Assembly (NCBI GenBank): GCA_947561715.1
Contig: OX387204.1
Location: forward strand, 7,135,001-7,199,000
Source of the DNA: Ascidia mentula
Taxonomy: Eukaryota; Chordata; Ascidiacea; Phlebobranchia; Ascidiidae
Length of the DNA: 64,000 nucleotides
Direction: 5' to 3'
Positions 26,801 to 38,010 of the stretch are shown here, in pieces (position 1 is the first letter of the stretch; the number at the start of each line of letters is the position of its first letter). A model generated the notes under the pieces. That model did not search any database and was not told the origin of the DNA. It saw nothing but the letters and a program-made list of their open reading frames with translations. The translations under genes were made by a program, and so were the position numbers.

Positions 26801-29237
26801 TCGTCGATGTATGATGAAGAAACTGGTATATGGACCGTTGCTCCGATACCCTGAAGAAAAATGTTTCATAGCTTGAGTGCAAACAGGAAGTGCTACAAAA
26901 GTGAATGACCTCGTTTTAATTGTGTTTGTAACGCGACCTCTGTATCTGCTTTTCACAGAGATTGCTTTATATTAGTGATATCATAAAATGTGGCTTTGCC
27001 GTAATGAGTGAGGAAAGTACATCGTTCAGTAGTTTTAAGCCACGACTTACTTTTTATCGCTTGTTCAAGAGAACAATCAAAGCCGCAGCAAAGACCCAAC
27101 ACAATCTCAAGTTTTAAACCTTGCGCAAATTCCGCACAGTGGAGATATACATTACTAAATGGCACGTTTTGCAGGCCCTTGGAGGGTTAAACGAATCCAA
27201 ACGTTTACCTGCAGTATCTCTCCAAGAATGAGAACAAGAAATAGATGCGATCCCACGCCGCCATCCCTGCTTGAAGATGTTCCATTCGTTCCAGCGCCCG
27301 AGCAATCGTCAAACGAATCCGACGCGTTCCTGCCAAAAACCAATATTTTAGTAAGTTTAATGACAATGTCGGGCCGTTCCAGGTGACAAACTGCTGTCGG
27401 GGTGAATAAAGTTGGTCGCTTTGATTTCGTGCTTGCTAATCTTGGTAACAATTGCCACAAACTAAATCAAATAATGGATTTTTTTGACAAAGAACGGCGT
27501 GTTTAGGACGCTATAGCGTGTCCTTATCTAGATGGCCAAAGGTATCAGAAGTGAAAGTGACCTCGAGTCCTTAATGCTTTTTATCAAAACGGCCTTGTTT
27601 ACATATGGGCTCAACCAACTTCCCATGTTAACAACATGACCTTTACGTAACGGTCTTGTAACAAGGCACTATGTCGAGGTAATGCGCATGCCCAGCGCGC
27701 TCAATTACAAGTGAAAACCCTACCGAGACGGTGGCTGGTATGGACTCGAGACGAAATGCGGAATGGCGTTGACGAAGCCGCCCACGGCTATCAGCAAGGA
27801 CCCTATCGCCATGATGCGAGGTCTGTGTCGCTTGCTGCTCAGCTTGCTCACCTGTTAAATCATATTAGGTTAATCCTGTGTTGGAAGTGGGTCTGTCACA
27901 TATCACGGGAAGTGTCAGGCGCCTAGTTCTTTTACTTGTGCAGAAGCAGGTGTGATGGACAGGCGGCATTTCGAATAAATCCTTTAAATTTAACCTGGTG
28001 CAATGTCAACATAGTGGTGTACAAACTTTACACAATACCCTGTACCAATCCAAGCTTGAAACGATGGCCTTTGGTATTAAAGAAATAAATTACAGTTATT
28101 TCCTTGCACGTACACAGGGTGACAATACGTGAAAAAATGATAAGGTATAAAAGGCGAAAAGGTCACTGAGCGGCCAATTTCAGACGACTGGCACAAAACA
28201 GAGAATATTTTCTTTGTTTTCGCTGTGATTGGCCAAGTATTTCATGAGTATTGGAACGAACGAGCCATTCCATCAATAAAATACTGTATTACGGCACTCA
28301 AACTTTGTTTTGGCAATAGTCGACAATATTTATGTAGTATACCTTTCTATTGTTCTCGTTATAATCATTGCCCGGTCATTGATTGCGCGCTTTTCCAACC
28401 TAGACCGCGAGTGGGACCGGGGGGATTTGATGTTTTAACGCTCCTATCTAATCTCGTTGAAATCAACACTATCCCATACAACGCATGTGGTTGTGTAATT
28501 GTATTCTGACAAGAAACGGATGGCAGTCGGTCGCCAATGTAAAAGTGATTTTTCTCGTTGGATGGTCGTTGTGGTTGTACACACCCATATTTTTTCCGCA
28601 GTGCCGTGTCAAAGAGAAGGTCAAAGCAGTTTATGACAGAATGTGTTTTTTTTATTGCTGTAGCCTACACGAATTTTCGGAAAACCCCTAAATTGAAAAC
28701 CCTGTCATTTGGCAGGTGTCCTATCTATTTGAGCATATAATTGTTGCCAATAAAATGAGTAATTACTTTGAAGCGGTTACATTGCGGTTTGTTGCACACG
28801 ACCCTGACTACCGGCTTGTACTGTTCGTCAGTCACGATGCTGAAAGAGCGAAACACCAAGGAGAATGTGCCCGAAATGACAAGACGAGGGGGAAACGGAA
28901 ACCCCGGCTTGGTTTCTCGTTTTGGTTTGTATTGACTTGCGATGTGGTCAAACGCGGACCACATCACTCGCCTCTGACTCACCGCGACTACAAAGAGTAG
29001 ATTGCCTATGTTGAACGATCCAACGACGAAACCGGCCAGTGAGCTGGAGATTTCGAATCTCTTTTCGATGCCTGTGAGCACGCTCTTGCTGTAGATTGCC
29101 AACGACATCTGACCGCACATCACCACGCCGGCGAAAAACACGAAGGCCTTGATTGACTGAACCTGACAGGACTTCTTGCCAGTTGAGTCTTCGCTGACTG
29201 CGTTTGCATCCCTTCGTTTTGCATCTGACAGGCTCAT
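20851..29237 (-). CDS. SLCO: Organic anion transporter of the OATP/SLCO family
   Basis: Twelve exons in consistent phase give a complete 620-residue protein: 28983-29237 (ATG at 29237), 27724-27851, 27209-27329, 26766-26850, 25756-25854, 25084-25401, 24464-24628, 22749-22918, 22240-22391, 21967-22031, 21220-21334, 20851-21040 (stop). The signature DKTAWIGAWWLGYL sits at about residues 238-251. Other OATP landmarks are HRPR after the second membrane segment, the VSPEDKCTAIGVMF segment, and the late PAPIVTGAVIDGTCLQW motif with its Cys pairs. OATPs carry amphipathic organic anions (bile salts, steroid and thyroid conjugates) across the plasma membrane through about 12 helices. The loop before the last helices holds only CAPANPSCLSGN...GSCESNC. 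The usual Kazal-like domain of about 50-60 residues is missing or reduced. The length is slightly below the family's usual 640-720. Confidence 0.93.
23924..24128. repeat. Imperfect tandem duplication, 109-bp period, in an SLCO intron
   Basis: GAATGCTCGTTTTTGG begins at 23924 and again at 24033. The two copies match over nearly the whole period, including CACAACGAGTGGGTGGTAG and GGGCGCTCGCCT. They lie in the 1.5 kb intron between SLCO exons 22749-22918 and 24464-24628. There is no coding or RNA interpretation. Confidence 0.8.
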
Positions 29238-29503
29238 AATTGCGAGATGTTACAGTCGAGTTTCCGGCCGCCTTGATTTGTAACACCGTTTACCCTGGTA
29301 TCTATGTTATGTGTATTTGCTGCTATAACCTGCAAAAAATAATTTTTAAACAACGTGTTACAGCAGCTTGCGGATACATATGTATAGCACAAAAAACACA
29401 CAGAAAACCCAAAAAAAACTTCCAAGACTCATAATTGGCCCAAATTATGCTTGTATGTTGGGTAACCTTTTGACAGCTACTACATAACTGCCAGGAGAAA
29501 ACA

Positions 29504-29535
29504 CCCCCCCCCCCCCCCCACACACACACACACAC
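29504..29535. repeat. (C)16 followed by (CA)n tract
   Basis: A run of 16 C is followed directly by about eight CA units. It lies 270 bp upstream of the SLCO start codon. Such tracts are length-variable and error-prone in sequencing. Confidence 0.9.
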
Positions 29536-32500
29536 TGTACAGCGACCACCCACTTTATTTTATGCCGCTTTATTACTTTTCCCACACTCTTGCATGCCCT
29601 ACGCACCACTTACTTCCAACTACTCGTTCAAGTTAACAGCACAGGTTTCTTGAAATTTCAGTCTTAAGGAAGAATGGCGCCCGTCAACCGTAAACTTGCC
29701 CGATAGTATCTCGTTTTACGATTTCGTTGCGATCGCATACAAAAGAAGGAATTTGCAACACCACCACGCATCCGATCAAACAATAGCTGTTCGTTGCACA
29801 GGATATTCTGTCTCCCACCTCGCACCAAACAATGGAAGTGAAATCCCGTGTGGTAAATTTCGGTAACAACAAGGAGTTCCGCGAATTTCCATTCTTGTAC
29901 AAAGCAAAAAATCCACTCGATGCGTTGCGTGGCAACGAGTCTCTCGACACCACTTGAAGATTCAGAATCATGTTCATTTCGCCGACGTCCTTTCATGTAT
30001 GCAACAGACAGTTAGTGTTTAGAAACGACTGCTTTGTTTCGCGCGCAACAACCAATGCCTGTCACGACTAATTGTTCAAATTCAACTCTATCGCGTAAGT
30101 CCAATGCTTAGCAACCTTAATGAAATACACATAGGGCGGTTCATTGTTACGTTCGCTGCAGTTGTAAAAAAAAAAATTAGATTGGAAGTGAACACGAGCA
30201 GCTGACACTCCGGAAACTTGTTCTCCACAACAAGGTTGTAACGCGCGGTACTCTGCCGCGCCACGCAGTCGAAAACAGAGCACTTACGTTGTGAACAAAC
30301 GTCACAGAAAACAAACATAGCTCAACGTTACCTTGTGTTGTTTTTACTCGACCTCTGTTTCATTTTTGAAAACACAGAAATGGATAAAACTTGTTCGACA
30401 AAATTTGGAACGCGCATGTCTTTGCCGTTTCTGTTCCGAATTCTACGACCGTCGCGGAGAATTACACGACATTTAAACAAAAAAACTCTACCCTTATGGC
30501 CATGACAAGCTTAAAAATCTTAGAAGAATAAACCATTTTTATGTCAACATGTATCTTACTTCACTAGTGCGCTGCATATACTTTTCATCTTCCCACTGTC
30601 GCAACAAATGACGCTCGGACATTCTAAATTCCTGCGGAAAAGTCCTAACAGCATATTATAAGTTGGTGTCCAAAGTCCAGACGCAGGTGTCCCCTTGAGC
30701 GACACTGATATGACGCAAAAAGCCCTTGAGGGGAATTACTCTAACACCTACCTCTTTCAAGTAATTGTTTCAAGCAGAACAAAGCAAAATACGCAGGGCT
30801 TAGAGGGAGACCCAACTGATTGCAAGAAATTCTGCCATAAACGTTTGTTTCTCTGTTGCAAATTATCTCGTTTAGTTCTTACTCTATTTAACATCATTGC
30901 TAAACGTGAAGAAACAAATACGCCACAAACTGAAACAAACACGCTATTCGAACACAGCAAAAATGTAGCTCTTCTGTAAGCTGAAAATCGTTTATCGCAC
31001 AAAAAGCCAGACAGGGTAATCTCTGCACGGCGGAGGGCAGACGTATTAACTGGATTGTTCACGCTTGGCCGATTGCTATTGCCTTCTTCGCTCAAGGCTA
31101 CAAGTTCTAGGATTTTGCAACGTGAAAAAAAATGTGCCACTGTCGACCGCACAGAAAAGAGTTGTTGGGCAAACAAACCCTTGCGCGTTCCGTCTTTTGT
31201 TTGCCGTCTTTTCAAAACGATCATTAATCTTTTCGTTTCGGTCTGGAAAGAGCCTAATTAGGAAACTCAAAACTTTCTGTCTTAGAACAACGACGGAGGA
31301 TCGATCTGCTGCTGATCCATATGTTCGATATGCTGTACTTTGACGTTGGCCACACACGGTCACAAAACCCTTCGCATTCCTTTTGAGGATTAGCCTTCAA
31401 CCGTCAGTGAAGGTGTACGCTATAACAACTGAAGTCAGTCAGTTTTACTCTAAAAACACTTGACTTTTATTTTGTTCGGCGAAAAGGAAAAAGTAAACGT
31501 TTCAAGATCTTTGGATTTGTTATGAACACAAGTACTAAACATACGATAACGTTGTCAAAAGCTTCAGCCGGATAAACAACCCACAAACTTCCTGTCACAT
31601 GCCCGCGCGTATACGGTGAAAGTAAGCCGGAACTGACCGGAACGCCGTTTCGGTAAAAGAGTCAATGTCGGTACGACGTTTAGGAAAGAATTCAACGGTT
31701 GGTGTCACTAATAGTTACGAGTCTAGTTAAATCTATTCAAACCTCACCAAGCATAAGTAAACACAATGGTTTGTTTTTTTCCGCAATTTCAATTGTTCCG
31801 GTGAGAATACTTTTTACTTTCAATCAGCATGTTTCACATGATTTTTCTTGCGTGGACAAATTTGCACTTCACCCGATTTGTTCTTGCATATTAATTGAGA
31901 AGTGGGTTCCGTCAAACATACAGAGTTTTCCTTTAGTTTTTAGACCATAAATTTTTACATGTTCAAGCTATAATGTACATGACATTAAAATCACAAAAAC
32001 CTAACAAAATTTTTTTTCTCTTCCAGCTTGAAAAACGACCACCTAAAAAGTTTTTCCGGCCTTTATTTGCACTTCCAATTGAGAGGTGAAGTTCGGCAAC
32101 ATGTTAATGCTCCCCTATAGTTTGTTTCATTGTGTTAGTTGAGCGATTGTTTATTTTAACCCTTTGACTCGAAAACAAACCATATTCTTGGAAAAGTTAG
32201 TGACTTGTGTTTTCTTTGACCCATGCACTCTCTAGATATGCTTTGTACGAGAATGCCATTGAAAAAGACCCTTTGTTGCTTTGCCGTTTGACGTTACACT
32301 GTTTTGAAGCGATAAGAAACTTTACTCGGGCGCGCGAGTTATTCATCTTAATTTTCAATAGACCCCTTTTAACTGCAGGTCGTATGTCAGTCGTATTTTC
32401 CCTCGAACACCACTTCTGGCAATTTTTTTACATCATAACTGAGTGTAGTCTTTGTCAGATAATCTGACGCAATGTATGTATACGAAGGCTAAAATTTTAT

Positions 32501-32603
32501 TTATTGTTGTTTGTTTGGTAAGAATAAACATTGGGGCGTAAAACCCGTGTGAATAATCGTTCGATAAACCCTTCACCAACACCGCTTATCGTTAACGCTG
32601 CAC

Positions 32604-32609
32604 TTTATT
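32604..32609 (-). terminator. Polyadenylation signal of minus-strand coiled-coil gene
   Basis: TTTATT on the plus strand reads AATAAA on the minus strand. It lies about 75 bp beyond the stop codon at 32683, a normal distance. Confidence 0.55.
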
Positions 32610-32682
32610 TAACCGCTGGTCAAAATTTAAAGAAGAAATTTAATCGATTCCGTTGGTCTGGTCGGCGGGTCTGGGTCAAAGT

Positions 32683-33617
32683 TTAAATGTAGGTGTTAAG
32701 CATGACGAGGAACATATCCTTGGCGAAGACACTCTTATTCATCTTGGCAGAGAACTCGGCCAAAAGCTTGTTGACTAAATCGATGGTAATCTGGCGGATG
32801 TTGTCAATGGCGCTCTGTATGTTCTTGATTTTCTTTTCCTGTGCGGCATTAACTTCGGAAATCTTGCGAAGGACGGCGTCTTGGGCGGCATTGCGTCCAA
32901 TCTCGGATCGTATGATGTTGTCTTGGCCGTTGTTCTTGGCGACAGCGGCATCAATAGAGGAATCCTGTTTTCCGTTCTTTGATCTGAGCATATTCAAGCT
33001 ATCTTCCTGCTTGTTGTTGGTGTCGCGCACTGTGTTAAGGCGAATTTCTTGGGCTGAGTTTACGTCACGGATGGCATGGATTTGATTTTGTTGATCAGAG
33101 TTGACGCGCTCCTGTGCAGAGAGACGAGAGTCCTGCTTTGAGTTGTGGCTTCTCAAGGAACCCAACTGACTGTCCTGTTCGTTGTTCTTGCGCTGTGCAG
33201 CCGCAACTGACTGCTTCATCCTTGCCAACATGTTTTCCAACTCCTTGTTTTCCTTGTAAAGATAGGAAACCTCGCTATACAGACGAGCGTTGATGGTCCC
33301 TTGTTTCTTAATCAAAGCCTCCATCTTGTAGTGGGCGCTGTTGAAATTGGTTACGATGGAGTAGATGGCGCAGACCTTTCTGTTCACTGCAGCAACGTAG
33401 CTTGTAGCGCTGTTAATTCTGGCATCGCGTAGCCTAAACCAGTAGTTCACATCGTTCTTGTAGCGGTCAAAAGTGCTGCATCGCTAAAAGGTAATCGTTT
33501 AAAAATAACAAAAAAAACTCGCCGCTAAAACACTTAACTCACCAAATAGTACGCGGACGCTTGTGGAACAATCATCGACGCCACGAGGACGACGGAAACG
33601 ACAAATATCAGTTTCAT
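32683..33617 (-). CDS. Secreted tetradecad-repeat coiled-coil protein, paralogue A
   Basis: Two exons, 33543-33617 (25 codons, signal peptide MKLIFVVSVVLVASM...) and 32683-33483, encode 291 residues. After cleavage near PQASA the mature N-terminus begins YYLRCSTFDRYKNDVNYWFR. Residues ~125-250 are nine contiguous 14-residue repeats of pattern N-x-x-Q-[DE]-x-x-[IL]-x-x-x-x-x-x, for example NSKQDSRLSAQERV. Plotted as two heptads, one a/d layer pair is mainly Ile/Leu or Ala and the next is Asn/Gln. The layout matches paralogue B on the other side of a 955-bp shared upstream region. A secreted or extracellular-matrix rod is likely. I recognise no named family. Confidence 0.85.
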
Positions 33618-34572
33618 TTTGAGTTTTGAGTTTTTCTATTCTAAAAAATAAACCGTTTGTAAATATATAGACGTATATATTAAGTAAAGATTAATGTCTC
33701 CCCACTGTCTTAATTTGTGAGCAGCCTATCATCCAAGCTGTTCTACCACAATAAAAAGTATGCGTAGCGTGCCTCAGCTTATATAACGGACGATCCATCC
33801 CTGGGTATCAGCAAAGAACGAGGGGGCGTGGCTGATCGTTTGCTGTTTTAGACTAATGCGTGGTTAAGTGCTTGTCGTGTGCGGCAAACACTTCACTCGA
33901 TGAGCTTGCGGATGTTTTTAATGCAATGCATGTCGCTTTAATTTTGATTTTCTGGTGTCGAATTGAGTAGGTGTTAGAAAAACAAACCTGCCCAGGAGAA
34001 AATACGTCCTTTTTGTTTGCTTTTGGCGATAAACTTCGTAAAATGATGTCTCTAAAATAAAAACTTTTCCTGATTAGTTTCCGATTGAGAGATAGGAATA
34101 ATGCTGATAATTTCTTCGGCGTTCGCCCTACCTGTTGCAGTTTGAGACCCAAAATAAACGTAATGCAAGTTAAGAGGTTCAGTGCAAACAACTTATCTGG
34201 CGTGAACGTCAGAGCCATCTCCACAGTACTGAAACATTACAGGAAAGTTGTCGGAACAACAGAGTGCACACAAATGCAACAACGTGCAGCTGTGTATATT
34301 TAGCGCATATCCGTCACCGCCACTTGCAATATGTTTTTTAATGCGTTGACGTGCGACGCTGAAGCGCCTACGTGCGACCTGGAACTTCAGGCATATTTGT
34401 TATGTTAGATCGAATCGTGCAACTTGTTTTTCAACTCCGATTCTGCCATAAATGCAGGCATGCATGTCTCTCAGACACCAGTTGACTCACCCGAGTCTTA
34501 CAGAACACTAGTTGTAAAACCAGTCGCAACGTTGCGCTTGCTTTGTACTGCAGTTAACATAGCAGCCGAAAA
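33618..34572. promoter_or_regulatory. Shared divergent upstream region of the coiled-coil pair
   Basis: The two start codons face away from each other across 955 bp. A minus-strand TATATAA lies at 33778-33785, about 160 bp upstream of the start codon of paralogue A. A plus-strand TATATTTA occurs near 34294, roughly 280 bp before the start codon of paralogue B. No other gene is visible between them. Confidence 0.5.
33778..33785 (-). promoter_or_regulatory. Candidate TATA box of paralogue A
   Basis: The minus strand reads GTTATATAAG here. Initiation 25-30 bp downstream (near 33750) would leave a 5' UTR of about 130 nt. Confidence 0.45.
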
Positions 34573-35714
34573 ATGAAGTTTGTTTCCATTGTCGTGATCG
34601 CTTTCGCCGCAATGGTGATTCTCCCGGAGTCATCAAATGCCTGGCTTGTGGTAAGTTTCTGTGCGAAAAGAAGACTTCTGTTAACTAATAAAAACTAATA
34701 TCTTGCCTTTTTGTTCGCAGAGGTGTTCGACTTTCGACGGCTACAAGCGTGATGTCTCCAACTGGTTTAGATACCGCGACGCCAGAATCAATTCCGTTTA
34801 CTCTTACGCCAGCGCTATCGCCAGGAAGGCCTGCGATACCTACACAAAGGTGAAAAACTTCGACGCCACTACCAAGAAAATGGAATCCTACATGCGCAGT
34901 CAAGGTCACGTCAACTCACTCCTCACACATCAAATGAGCGATTTGAAGAACAAAAATGCCGCTCTCCGTAGGGAAATGGAAGCCCTCGCATCTTCCATCA
35001 ACTCCATCAACAGCAAGAACGGCCAGCAGGACAGCGAGTTGAGCAAGATGAGGAGTCACAACTCCAAGCAAGATTCACGCTTGGGCTCTATCGAGAATGT
35101 GAACAACGGTCAGAATAGGGACATTGGCGGACTCCGCGACACCAACGCCGCCCAGGACAGAAGCATCGGCGATTTGCAGTCGGTCAACAGCAGACAGGAC
35201 ACCGCCATTTCCGACTTGCGCAACAAGGATGCCTCTCAGGACAGCGCCATCTCGGCCATCAACTCCAAGAACGCGGCTCAGGACAAGGCCATCAGCGGTG
35301 TGAAGAAGGTCAACGACGATCAGCAACAAAGAATCAACGCAGCCGTGGCCATGAATGCCGCCCAGGATAGTAAGATCAACGACATGTTTAACCATTTGAA
35401 GAACATCGCTGACGTCACAACCAAGTTGGTGAAGGAACTTCTCCACGAATTTAGTCAGAAGGTGAACAAATGCGTCTTCTCCGACGACATGTTCATGTGC
35501 ATGCTTGCGCCCCCAACTCGCGCGGCCTACACCTACACCAGAGCCAGCAGCATCAGTAAGTACAAAAATCTTCATCATTTGTGTGTGCTGGTCTCGTACA
35601 AGTACACTAAAATACATTGCATTGTAGTTTCATCCATTTTGAGCGTAATTCTGGTGAAACTTTAACGCACTTATCTTTGCAGGTGCCGAGCAGGTTCTCA
35701 GTGACGCCGCATAG
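34573..35714 (+). CDS. Secreted tetradecad-repeat coiled-coil protein, paralogue B
   Basis: Three exons, 34573-34650, 34721-35555 and 35683-35714, encode 314 residues. The first 22 residues (MKFVSIVVIAFAAMVI...) form a signal peptide, cleaved near SSNA. The mature start RCSTFDGYKRDVSNWFRYRD aligns with paralogue A. Residues ~126-251 hold nine 14-residue repeats such as NAAQDRSIGDLQSV and NAAQDKAISGVKKV, in the same register and number as in A. Only B has Cys in its C-terminal KCVFSDDMFMCML segment and a short last exon (AEQVLSDAA). The alternating I-L / N-Q layers suggest a polar-core coiled coil, perhaps trimeric. That is inference. Confidence 0.87.
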
Positions 35715-36041
35715 ATGCCAAGTCCGATCCGCGCCCAATGACTCCTAACCAACGACCGCATGAACCGCCCACCCTCAAAACTTGCATTTATTATTTCTTG
35801 TCTAGTTTTTAGATTACTCGATGTTGGTTGCATTTCTACATGTGGTTGTGTAGAAAAATCCTCATTTGTTCTTTACCGTCGCAATTATTTTCGTTCGCTC
35901 GTTTTATCGCTGTTTTTGCTCAAACGTTTTATTCTGAATACATGCATGTTCAAGCAATTTGTCTCTTAAATTACATTAAATATGGCAGTTTTGGAAACTA
36001 TTTAGCGTTGATAAACATGGCAAAACTTTTTAAATTAATTT

Positions 36042-36047
36042 AATAAA
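36042..36047 (+). terminator. Polyadenylation signal of paralogue B
   Basis: AATAAATAAAAA lies about 330 bp past the stop codon, inside the first array unit. The matching sites in units 2-4 have changed (for example AATGAATGAAA), so only the copy next to the gene keeps the signal. Confidence 0.6.
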
Positions 36048-37537
36048 TAAAAATCTACGTTGTCTTGGGACAAAGTAATTTACATTCACAACTAAGCCAT
36101 GGAAGCACGAGAAAATGAAGATAATTTCAGATTATATATTAATTTTAGTTGTAAGTTTGGGTGTGTGACGAAAGTAGAAGGCTTTTCGGTGAATGACGGA
36201 GATATGCTCTTTAAACCCAAGTGTTGTCACTGACCTCGTCGCAAGATGTCGCTAATAAACAAGAAGGCAAAGATCTGTAGGCGTTTTTCGGTGCCACAAA
36301 TATCCTGGGTTCAAATACCGGTGTGGTCAAAAATAAGAATATTTTGACACGTGGATATATGTGTACATATATCAGGTACAAAAAAACCGTGATAAAGAAG
36401 GGTATACAAACATGTAGAACACTATAACCGCATAAATATTCATTTGAACTTGGATCAGATTTAAGGTGCGGTACAAAGCGGAGGTTGAATTGCCGGACAT
36501 TGGGGGCATAACATCAGATTTTGATTTTACAATTTTGAAACGAAACTAACGGACCTGGCTGCGGGCCTTTGTGTATTGCCCTCCCTACAAAACAACGCAG
36601 GATTTACTTAAACCCGAAGCATTCTGTTTGATTAGACCTCGCCTCACTGACGTATAGGTAGTGCCCTTGCGGCATCCTTTTTGTATATTTTGCAACCGTT
36701 TGTGATTGCAGGGAAGGATGCGCAAGCCAAATGCCTACAGAAGCCACAAAAAACTCGTAATTGATGTTGCGGTACGTGCGCACTTCAACGCTGTAATTAC
36801 ACAGCTGAACGCAAATATTTGCTGATGCAATATACTTTGTTCGTTGTGAAATCACTAAACTACAGTTTAAACTTGGTAACATGGATGTTTATTGACAAAC
36901 AAAGTTGCGTTAACCAACGAAAGCGCAATGGTGCCATATTTTACGCTTGGGTACACCAACAACTAACATCAATGATATATAGTAGATTTCTGCAGAAAGG
37001 TAAAAATCACTTCAGGCATTAAAGAACGATTAGTAATAACCCTTTACTACGAACACCAACCTTACAATTGCAACAAGACATTAAAAACGTAAAATCACCA
37101 AACGAATGCTCGTCAACACCGGGTGTTCCTTTATACATCAAATACACAACACCGAGCTTTTGAGGACTTTTTTCTTTCACAATTTTCTGTTTCTGTTTGT
37201 TGTGCAAATATGGCGGCGAATGTACAAGGTGCTATTTGCAGGGGGCGTGTAATCTCATACGTTTGAAACATGACAACTTGTCTTTTTATCCGCAATATGA
37301 CAATAACCTTCCACTGAACTTAACTGAGGCTGAAGTTTGATGCGCCACCTGGTGGCACGGAGTAACGGAAGGTCGTCTTTTTTCGCGAATCGTCAGATTG
37401 TTCTCCTGTGCGACAAAGAACTTGATGTTAAATATTCTCGTTCAAAAGAGGCTTTCGTGCAAAAAGTCGTCTTAATGCAACGATTTCGAATATGTTAGAG
37501 AGTGGCGAGAGTTCAACACTTATTGCTGCTATTGTAT

Positions 37538-37903
37538 TCATTGTGCCGTTTTAACCAGTTGATTTAATGAGTTCAGATAGCAAAATTTTTCTGACCTTAT
37601 CATGCATTGTATGAATGTGATTATTAGGTTGTCCTGTTCAATGCACAAACCTGAGAAGCTCCAACCGGACTGATGCATCGAACGATGACCGGAAGTTCTT
37701 GTAAATCTTTCAGACCTTTCCTCATTTTTCTCCCTAAGCTTAGGTCCGTTCACAGAAGGGAAGGCAGTCGGTGGTTCCATGCTGTCTTTGGAGCTCAAAT
37801 ATAAGCCCTTCATCATTTCATCGCGTACGTCAAATTGGCTGTAAATCAATGGCGGCTTCATGGGACGTTCCAACAAGTTACCATGTGATTGGACGACGTG
37901 CAC
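37538..37903 (-). CDS. Alternative CRMP terminal exon, copy 1 (most distal)
   Basis: The acceptor GATGCAG is followed at 37903 by GTG CAC in phase 0, and 121 codons run to the stop at 37538. The tail contains [20 protein letters not shown] and [13 protein letters not shown]. The latter matches the conserved CRMP tail motif (HQSGFSLSG in vertebrates). It joins in phase to exon 44729-45004. Using this copy needs a splice over about 6.8 kb. Confidence 0.72.
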   Translation of the reverse strand: MHVVQSHGNLLERPMKPPLIYSQFDVRDEMMKGLYLSSKDSMEPPTAFPSVNGPKLREKNEERSERFTRTSGHRSMHQSGWSFSGLCIEQDNLIITFIQCMIRSEKFCYLNSLNQLVKTAQ

Positions 37904-38010
37904 CTGCATCAACATTGTGTTTGCAGTTTGTACTCATAGCGGTATTGCGTTGAGGACATAATGAAGATGGAATAGATGGCGAAATTCATTAGCTTGGTAA
38001 AATAAATTCA

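Larger units (their letters stand above)
29238..32682. other. Intergenic region, 3.4 kb, 5' flank of SLCO
   Basis: Only short open frames are present, and none has splice context or a recognisable product. A mononucleotide/dinucleotide tract lies at 29504-29535. The far end contains the 3' UTR and polyadenylation signal of the minus-strand coiled-coil gene. The SLCO promoter is presumably in the first kilobase, but I see no clear TATA box. Confidence 0.6.
35854..38010. repeat. Array unit 1 (2157 bp)
   Basis: It begins AAAAATCCTC inside the 3' UTR of the plus-strand coiled-coil gene. It includes the only copy with an intact AATAAA at 36042-36047, and carries CRMP terminal-exon copy 1 on the minus strand. 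It shares with unit 2 the variant CTTTTTATCCGCAATATG near 37280. Confidence 0.92.

Noticed and set aside
29664-31363. Open frames of about 70-155 codons upstream of SLCO
   Set aside because: They overlap on both strands and in several frames with no recognisable product, as expected of chance frames.
36300-36330. tRNA-like B box (GGTTCAAATACC) in the array units
   Set aside because: The last invariant C is missing and no convincing A box lies at the right distance. I do not call a tRNA or SINE.
36604-37207. Other frames repeated in all four array units (about 92, 73 and 62 codons)
   Set aside because: They repeat only because the DNA repeats. They vary in length between units and have no splice context, signal or recognised family.
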